Assembly (NCBI RefSeq): GCF_003268395.1
Contig: NZ_LQXQ01000014.1
Location: 1-64,000 of the forward strand
DNA: 64,000 nt
Source of the DNA: Acinetobacter sp. CFCC 10889
Lineage (GTDB): Bacteria; Pseudomonadota; Gammaproteobacteria; Pseudomonadales; Moraxellaceae
Direction of reading: 5' to 3'
Part shown: positions 59,217-64,000 of the stretch, piece by piece
Numbering within the stretch: the first letter of the stretch is position 1
Layout of the letters: each line of letters opens with the position of its first letter
Made by a program: the position numbers and the translations under genes
Notes under the pieces: generated by a model
Databases searched by the model: none
What the model was told of the DNA's origin: nothing
What the model saw: the letters and a program-made list of their open reading frames with translations, nothing else

Positions 59217-60286
59217 TGTTAGCACGTAAAATTGTCGCCAAGCATGTGGTCAATACAACAGCACTTGCGATGTTGGGTGCAACAGCAGTATTGTCTGTTT
59301 TACAAGTTTTATTCACTTATTTGGGTGAATTAGGTGACTTAAAAGAAGGTTATACCGCTTGGAATGCGTTGCAATATGTGTTGTGGGGTGCGCCAAAGTA
59401 TTTATATGAAATTTTACCTATTTCTGCTTTGATTGGTGCTGTTTTAGGCTTAGGCACATTGGCATCGAACAGTGAACTGATCATCATGCGTGCGTCAGGT
59501 ATTAGTTTATGGCGTATTGTTGGTTGGGTGATGCGTTCTGCGATGTTGTTGGTGGTACTGTCTTTTGTGCTTAGTCAATTTGTTGTACCTTATACCAATG
59601 AACAAGCCAAAAGTATTAAAAGTAAAAAAAGCGTGGCAGCTTTAGGTGAAGTCAAAGGTTATTGGTCAAGAGAAGGGCAGCGTTTTATTTATATTGACTA
59701 TGCCAACTCCAAAGGGAATTTAAAGCAAGTGCAAGTGGTCGATTTTGATCAAGATTATCGTATGGAATCAGTATTAAATGCTGAGCAAGGTAATTTTGTC
59801 AAAAATGGACAATGGAGCCTGACTCAAGCCACACAAGTAAATTTGCAAGCAGATGGACGTGCGACAGTAGATCATGATAGTCAGCAAAATCTAGCTTTGG
59901 CATTGCAACCGAAATATGTGCATATGGTCACGATTGACCCTGAAGATTTAGCACCTAGTCAGTTAATCAGTTTTATGCGCTATATGGATCAATACAGCCA
60001 AGTGCCGAAAACTTATTTATTGGCATTTTGGCAAAATGTTGGTTCGCCATTTGCTCTATTAGCATTAGTGTTAATTGCTTGTTCCTTTATTTTTGGACCA
60101 TTGCGTCAACAGTCGATGGGCTTTCGTTTAGTGATTGCTTTATTTGTGGGGCTTGGTTTTTATTATATCCAAGACTTTTTAGGCTATGCGAGTTTGGTGT
60201 ATTCACCATCGCCTGCGTGGTTTGTATTCGTGCCAATTGTATTGATGTTTGGTGTAGGTAGCTATTTATTACATCGAGCAAGATAA
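59216..60286 (+). CDS. lptG: LPS export permease LptG
   Basis: Partner of LptF; 356 aa with the same 3+3 helix layout and a periplasmic domain. Begins M-L-A-R-K-I-V-A-K-H-V-V-N; the coupling helix region E-L-I-I-M-R-A-S-G-I-S follows the second helix. Translationally coupled to lptF. Confidence 0.94.
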   Translation: MLARKIVAKHVVNTTALAMLGATAVLSVLQVLFTYLGELGDLKEGYTAWNALQYVLWGAPKYLYEILPISALIGAVLGLGTLASNSELIIMRASGISLWRIVGWVMRSAMLLVVLSFVLSQFVVPYTNEQAKSIKSKKSVAALGEVKGYWSREGQRFIYIDYANSKGNLKQVQVVDFDQDYRMESVLNAEQGNFVKNGQWSLTQATQVNLQADGRATVDHDSQQNLALALQPKYVHMVTIDPEDLAPSQLISFMRYMDQYSQVPKTYLLAFWQNVGSPFALLALVLIACSFIFGPLRQQSMGFRLVIALFVGLGFYYIQDFLGYASLVYSPSPAWFVFVPIVLMFGVGSYLLHRAR

Positions 60287-60307
60287 TAATAGTTCTCATT
60301 TAAAATA

Positions 60308-60337
60308 CTGATGGTGCTTATAAATGAATACCATCAG
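60308..60337. other. Hairpin between lptG and gpmI
   Basis: CTGATGGT and ACCATCAG with a 14-nt loop; no T-run, so not a clear terminator. Confidence 0.35.
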
Positions 60338-60410
60338 CTTCACATAGAGTCTTATCTAAAAAAAAGGTAAGATATGACGATTAATTTGTAAACAGAAAAG
60401 AGTGTAAGTT

Positions 60411-61958
60411 ATGACGGATGCAACTGCTGGCAAAATCCCTCACGTTCTAGTGATCATGGACGGTGTGGGTCATCGTGAAGCGGTCGAGGATAATGCGTTT
60501 TTAGCAGCAAAAACGCCAAATCTAACCATGATGCAAGACCAGCATCCGCATAGTTTAATTTCAGGCTCTGGTGAAGATGTGGGTTTGCCTGATGGGCAAA
60601 TGGGTAACTCAGAAGTGGGTCACATGAACCTCGGTGCTGGTCGTGTGTTGTATCAAGATTTTACCCGCATCACCAAAGATATTCGTGATGGTGCTTTTTT
60701 TGAACATGAAGTTTTAGTTGATGCTGTAGAAAAAGCCAAAGCTGCCAATGGTGCAGTGCATATCATGGGTTTATTGTCACAAGGTGGCGTACATTCTCAT
60801 GAAGATCATATTGTTGCGATGTGTGAGCTTGCACTTAAACGTGGTGCAAAAGTGTATTTACATGCTTTCCTTGATGGTCGTGATACGCCACCACGTAGCG
60901 CACAGCCTTCTTTAGAAAAGCTGGATGCTTTATTTGCTCAATATCCAAATCAAGGTCGTATTGCGACCATGATTGGTCGTTACTTTGCCATGGATCGTGA
61001 CAACCGTTGGGATCGTGTTGAACAAGCCTATCATTTGATGACCGAAGGTGAAGCGGTTCGTGTGGTGAATTCTGCGGTTGAAGGCTTAGAACAAGCCTAT
61101 GCAGCCAATGAAAATGATGAGTTTGTCAAAGCAACCCGTATTGGTGAGATTGCCAAAGTTGCGGATGGTGATAGCATTGTATTTATGAATTTCCGTGCAG
61201 ACCGTGCCCGTGAAATTACCAAAGCATTTGTAGAAAAAGACTTTGCCAATTTTGAGCGTAAAGTTGTGCCAAATCTGTCTAAATTTGTGATGTTAACGCG
61301 TTATCAAGCAACCATTGATGCACCTGTAGCTTATATGCCTGAAGAGCTTAAAAACTCAATTGGTGAATATTTATCATCACTGGGCAAAACCCAATTACGT
61401 ATTGCTGAAACTGAAAAATATGCACATGTAACCTTCTTCTTCAGTGGTGGTCGTGAAGATGAATATCCAGGTGAAAAACGTATTTTAATTCCATCACCGA
61501 AAGTCGCAACTTATGATTTACAACCTGAAATGAGTGCGCCTGAAGTGACTGATCAATTGGTTGCTGCGGTGAATTCAGGTGAATATGATTTACTTGTGGT
61601 GAACTATGCCAATGGTGATATGGTTGGGCATACGGGCGTATTTGATGCAGCAGTGAAAGCAGTTGAAGCAGTGGATGTGAGCCTTGGGCGTTTGTATGAA
61701 GCAGTGATGGCAAAACACGGGCATATGTTGATTACAGCGGATCATGGTAATGTAGAACAAATGCAAGACTATGTCAGTGGTCAGGTCCATACTCAACATA
61801 CCACTGAACTTGTGCCATTTATTTATGTAGGTCCAACATCAGCAACGATTGCAGAAGGTGGTGTGTTGGCAGATGTTGCACCGACATTACTTCATCTTAT
61901 GAATATCCCTGCACCGAAAGAAATGCAAGGACGTAACTTGATTACGCTCAATCCATAA
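60411..61958 (+). CDS. gpmI: Cofactor-independent phosphoglycerate mutase
   Basis: Interconverts 3- and 2-phosphoglycerate in glycolysis. 515 aa, Mn-dependent alkaline-phosphatase superfamily: metal-binding I-M-D-G near the start, catalytic Ser in [19 protein letters not shown], and the C-terminal T-A-D-H-G-N-V-E. The gene has its own promoter region and is followed after 19 bp by ctpA. Confidence 0.97.
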   Translation: MTDATAGKIPHVLVIMDGVGHREAVEDNAFLAAKTPNLTMMQDQHPHSLISGSGEDVGLPDGQMGNSEVGHMNLGAGRVLYQDFTRITKDIRDGAFFEHEVLVDAVEKAKAANGAVHIMGLLSQGGVHSHEDHIVAMCELALKRGAKVYLHAFLDGRDTPPRSAQPSLEKLDALFAQYPNQGRIATMIGRYFAMDRDNRWDRVEQAYHLMTEGEAVRVVNSAVEGLEQAYAANENDEFVKATRIGEIAKVADGDSIVFMNFRADRAREITKAFVEKDFANFERKVVPNLSKFVMLTRYQATIDAPVAYMPEELKNSIGEYLSSLGKTQLRIAETEKYAHVTFFFSGGREDEYPGEKRILIPSPKVATYDLQPEMSAPEVTDQLVAAVNSGEYDLLVVNYANGDMVGHTGVFDAAVKAVEAVDVSLGRLYEAVMAKHGHMLITADHGNVEQMQDYVSGQVHTQHTTELVPFIYVGPTSATIAEGGVLADVAPTLLHLMNIPAPKEMQGRNLITLNP

Positions 61959-61977
61959 CATTAAAGAAGGCAAGTGC

Positions 61978-63153
61978 ATGGCTCAAACTTGGAAATATCG
62001 TGTTATTTTAAGCGCTTTACTTGCAAGTACAAGCCTGTCACTGTGGGCTGCAGAAAACTCTGCAGTCCTTGATTTTGATGAAGAAATGGAGCAGAGCAGT
62101 GCTGAAGTACCGATCGAGTCCATTGAACAATTTGTACAAATTTATGGCATTGTCAAAGGCAATTATGTGCAAGAAAAGCCTGATGATGCTTTATTTTTAC
62201 AAGCCATTAAAGGTTTGGTGAGTGGATTAGACCGTTATTCACGTTATTTAAGCCCTGATGACTATAAGCAACTGATTCAATATACCGAAGCAGATTTAGC
62301 AACCGTTGATTTTAAATTAATTTTGGATAGCCATAGCCATCAATGGCAAATTTCTGATTTAAAGGAAAACTCAGATGTTGCCAAACAAGGGTTAAAAAAT
62401 GGTGACAGTGTTTTTAAAATTGATAATCAAGAATTAAAGAATTTAAATGCAGAGCAAGTCGATGATTTGTTACATGGTTCGATTGGCTCAAGTTTTCAAC
62501 TTCAATTGGGAGCAAAAAGCCCTGCAATTTCTTTAGTGCGCAATAAAAAATTAGAAATAGCCGATATTGAACCTGCTTTATTACACAATCAGGTTTTAGT
62601 TTTAAAAGTAAAAGTATTTCAACAAGATACTGCAAATGAAATTAAGCGATTGTTAGAGGAATATAGTGCAGCACGGATCAAAGCGGTGCTGATTGACCTA
62701 CGGAATAATCCTGGTGGATTACTTTCCGCTGCTGTTGAAACGGCTGATTTATTTTTAAATCAAGGTACAATTGTCTCAACTAAAAGTCGTTCAGAAGGCA
62801 ACCAACAGTTTCAAGCACTACCAAGCAATGAATTTTCAAATCTTAAAATGGGAATTTTGATTAATAATCGTTCTGCTTCTGCAGCGGAAGTCTTTACTGC
62901 TGCCATGAAAGACCATCAACGTGCATGGGTGATGGGGGAAAAAAGTTATGGCAAAGGGGTAGTACAAAAGTTATTTCCATTGCCTAATGGTGCGGCACTA
63001 CAAATGACAGTATCACACTATTACACACCCAAAGATACGATGATTGATGGATTAGGGATCACACCAAATCAAGAGTATCCTTGGAGCTTGGAAATGAAAG
63101 AAGATAACTATTTAAATAATGTATCTGAACTTTTACTCAAACATCGTGATTAA
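61978..63153 (+). CDS. ctpA: S41-family carboxy-terminal processing protease
   Basis: Periplasmic serine protease, 391 aa. Signal peptide ends L-W-A-A-E-N; a PDZ domain lies near residues 100-185; catalytic Ser is in N-N-R-S-A-S-A-A-E-V-F and Lys in G-E-K-S-Y-G-K-G-V-V. The substrate-binding loop G-L-D-R-Y-S-R-Y-L-S-P is present. Such proteases trim envelope proteins or cell-wall hydrolases. 19 bp after gpmI, so probably in one operon. Confidence 0.92.
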   Translation: MAQTWKYRVILSALLASTSLSLWAAENSAVLDFDEEMEQSSAEVPIESIEQFVQIYGIVKGNYVQEKPDDALFLQAIKGLVSGLDRYSRYLSPDDYKQLIQYTEADLATVDFKLILDSHSHQWQISDLKENSDVAKQGLKNGDSVFKIDNQELKNLNAEQVDDLLHGSIGSSFQLQLGAKSPAISLVRNKKLEIADIEPALLHNQVLVLKVKVFQQDTANEIKRLLEEYSAARIKAVLIDLRNNPGGLLSAAVETADLFLNQGTIVSTKSRSEGNQQFQALPSNEFSNLKMGILINNRSASAAEVFTAAMKDHQRAWVMGEKSYGKGVVQKLFPLPNGAALQMTVSHYYTPKDTMIDGLGITPNQEYPWSLEMKEDNYLNNVSELLLKHRD

Positions 63154-63167
63154 TCTTGGGTAAAGTG

Positions 63168-64000
63168 TCAGTCATCATCACTGTCTAAGCCAAACTTTTT
63201 CAAACGGTAACGTAAAGAGCGAAAAGTCATACCGAGTTTTTTTGCGGCTAAGGTTCTATTCCAATGCGTCTGGTTTAAGGCATTGAGTAATACTTCTTTT
63301 TCCACTTTTTCTAAGAACTGTTCTAAGCCCTCAGAGGGTATTTTTCCTGAAGCCTCTTGCGATGTCGTTAAAGTTTCAGAACTTAAAGAAGGCTCTGATT
63401 TTTCAACATGAAAATTACGTTTTTGTGAATATTGTAAATGTTCAATACAGATCAGATGAGTATCACATAAAGTAATGGCACGTTCGATCATATTGCGTAA
63501 TTCACGGACATTACCAGAATAGGGCTGTGCTTGTAAAAAGCGTTGAGCATCCTCAGACAGTTCTTTACTCGCAATATCCCACTCTAAACAAATATTTTTT
63601 ATAAAATGTTCTGCCAAAATGAGAATATCTTTGCCACGCTCACGTAAGGGGGGTAAATGTAAATCCATGACATGAATGCGAAAGAATAAATCTTGTCTAA
63701 ATTTGCCTTGTTGTACCCGTTCTTCAAGGTTTTGATGAGTCGCACTGATGATACGAAAATCTACATCAATTTCTTGTTCACTGCCAAGTGGGCGAATCTT
63801 TTTTTCTTGTAACGCACGTAATAGTTTGCTTTGTGTGTTTAAGGACAGTTCCGCAATCTCATCTAAAAATAGGCATCCGCCATTAGCAGACTGAATTAGC
63901 CCAAGTTTGTCTTGGGTTGCTCCTGCAAAACTGTTGCTGACATAACCAAACAGCTCTCTTTCGATCTGGTCTTCAGAAATCGCACCACAGTTAATCACCA
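63168..64000 (-). CDS. pilR: Sigma-54-dependent response regulator, PilR-like (5' end outside window)
   Basis: About 277 residues are present: most of the AAA+ activator domain (E-L-F-G, Walker B G-G-C-L-F-L-D-E-I-A-E-L, R-finger region F-R-Q-D-L-F-F-R-I) and a C-terminal Fis-type helix-turn-helix (N-R-T-L-A-A-K-K-L-G-M-T-F-R-S-L-R-Y-R). The ending R-Y-R-L-K-K-F-G-L resembles PilR, the type IV pilus regulator. The sigma-54-contacting loop reads N-S-F-A-G-A rather than G-A-F-T-G-A. The receiver domain lies outside the window, so PilR rather than another NtrC-type activator is not proven. Confidence 0.75.
   Translation of the reverse strand, partial: VINCGAISEDQIERELFGYVSNSFAGATQDKLGLIQSANGGCLFLDEIAELSLNTQSKLLRALQEKKIRPLGSEQEIDVDFRIISATHQNLEERVQQGKFRQDLFFRIHVMDLHLPPLRERGKDILILAEHFIKNICLEWDIASKELSEDAQRFLQAQPYSGNVRELRNMIERAITLCDTHLICIEHLQYSQKRNFHVEKSEPSLSSETLTTSQEASGKIPSEGLEQFLEKVEKEVLLNALNQTHWNRTLAAKKLGMTFRSLRYRLKKFGLDSDDD

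Overview
The window is chromosomal DNA of an AT-rich gammaproteobacterium, almost certainly an Acinetobacter. Reasons: the gene content and order (fadB-fadA; nrdR-ribD-adenine methylase-ribE; holC-pepA next to lptF-lptG; gpmI-ctpA-pilR-like; glnK-amtB next to ubiK-comM), two TorF-type porins beside an OprD-type porin, a LpxO-type lipid A hydroxylase, and comM occupied by a Tn7-like element, the classic AbaR site of this genus. The species cannot be named from sequence reading alone.

Layout. 1-8.1 kb: end of an unknown gene, the fadBA beta-oxidation operon, a lipoprotein, LpxO, a PH-domain protein and a small membrane protein. 8.2-13.1 kb: a lone ATPase, uvrC, a DOPA-dioxygenase-like protein, a thioesterase and a frameshifted pgsA. 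13.2-21.1 kb: a frameshifted DUF4132 protein, a Tai4-like periplasmic protein, an ABC exporter, AlkB and a frameshifted NAD(P)H oxidoreductase. 21.4-29.8 kb: an IclR regulator divergent from an AaeB/AaeX/AaeA-like efflux operon, then an OprD-type porin and two TorF-type porins.

30,545-47,210: a 16,666-bp Tn7-like transposon sits inside comM. The 5-bp duplication CCACC and terminal TGACAAT inverted repeats are visible, and removing the element restores a 495-codon comM exactly. The left side carries tnsA-tnsB-tnsC-tniQ; the right side carries a TnsE-like gene split at an A9 run, followed by an unknown gene. No antibiotic resistance gene is visible. The cargo looks like immunity: a tight three-gene operon (NERD nuclease plus two kinase-like domains; UPF1-like helicase; winged-helix protein) and a divergent HEPN/RES NAD-degrading-type effector, separated by 0.8 kb of non-coding DNA with several perfect inverted repeats. 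This kinase-helicase module, reminiscent of Mokosh but with a NERD domain and a separate third protein, is the best candidate for an undescribed system.

47.2-64 kb: housekeeping DNA with the comM N-terminal part, ubiK, glnK-amtB, nrdR-ribD-methylase, ribE, a DedA protein, holC-pepA, lptFG, gpmI, ctpA and the end of a sigma-54 activator resembling PilR.

Four reading frames (pgsA, the DUF4132 gene, the oxidoreductase, tnsE) are broken by single-base shifts; three lie in A/T homopolymers and the fourth (pgsA) in a short A/T stretch. Because pgsA is normally indispensable, at least part of this probably reflects sequencing error.
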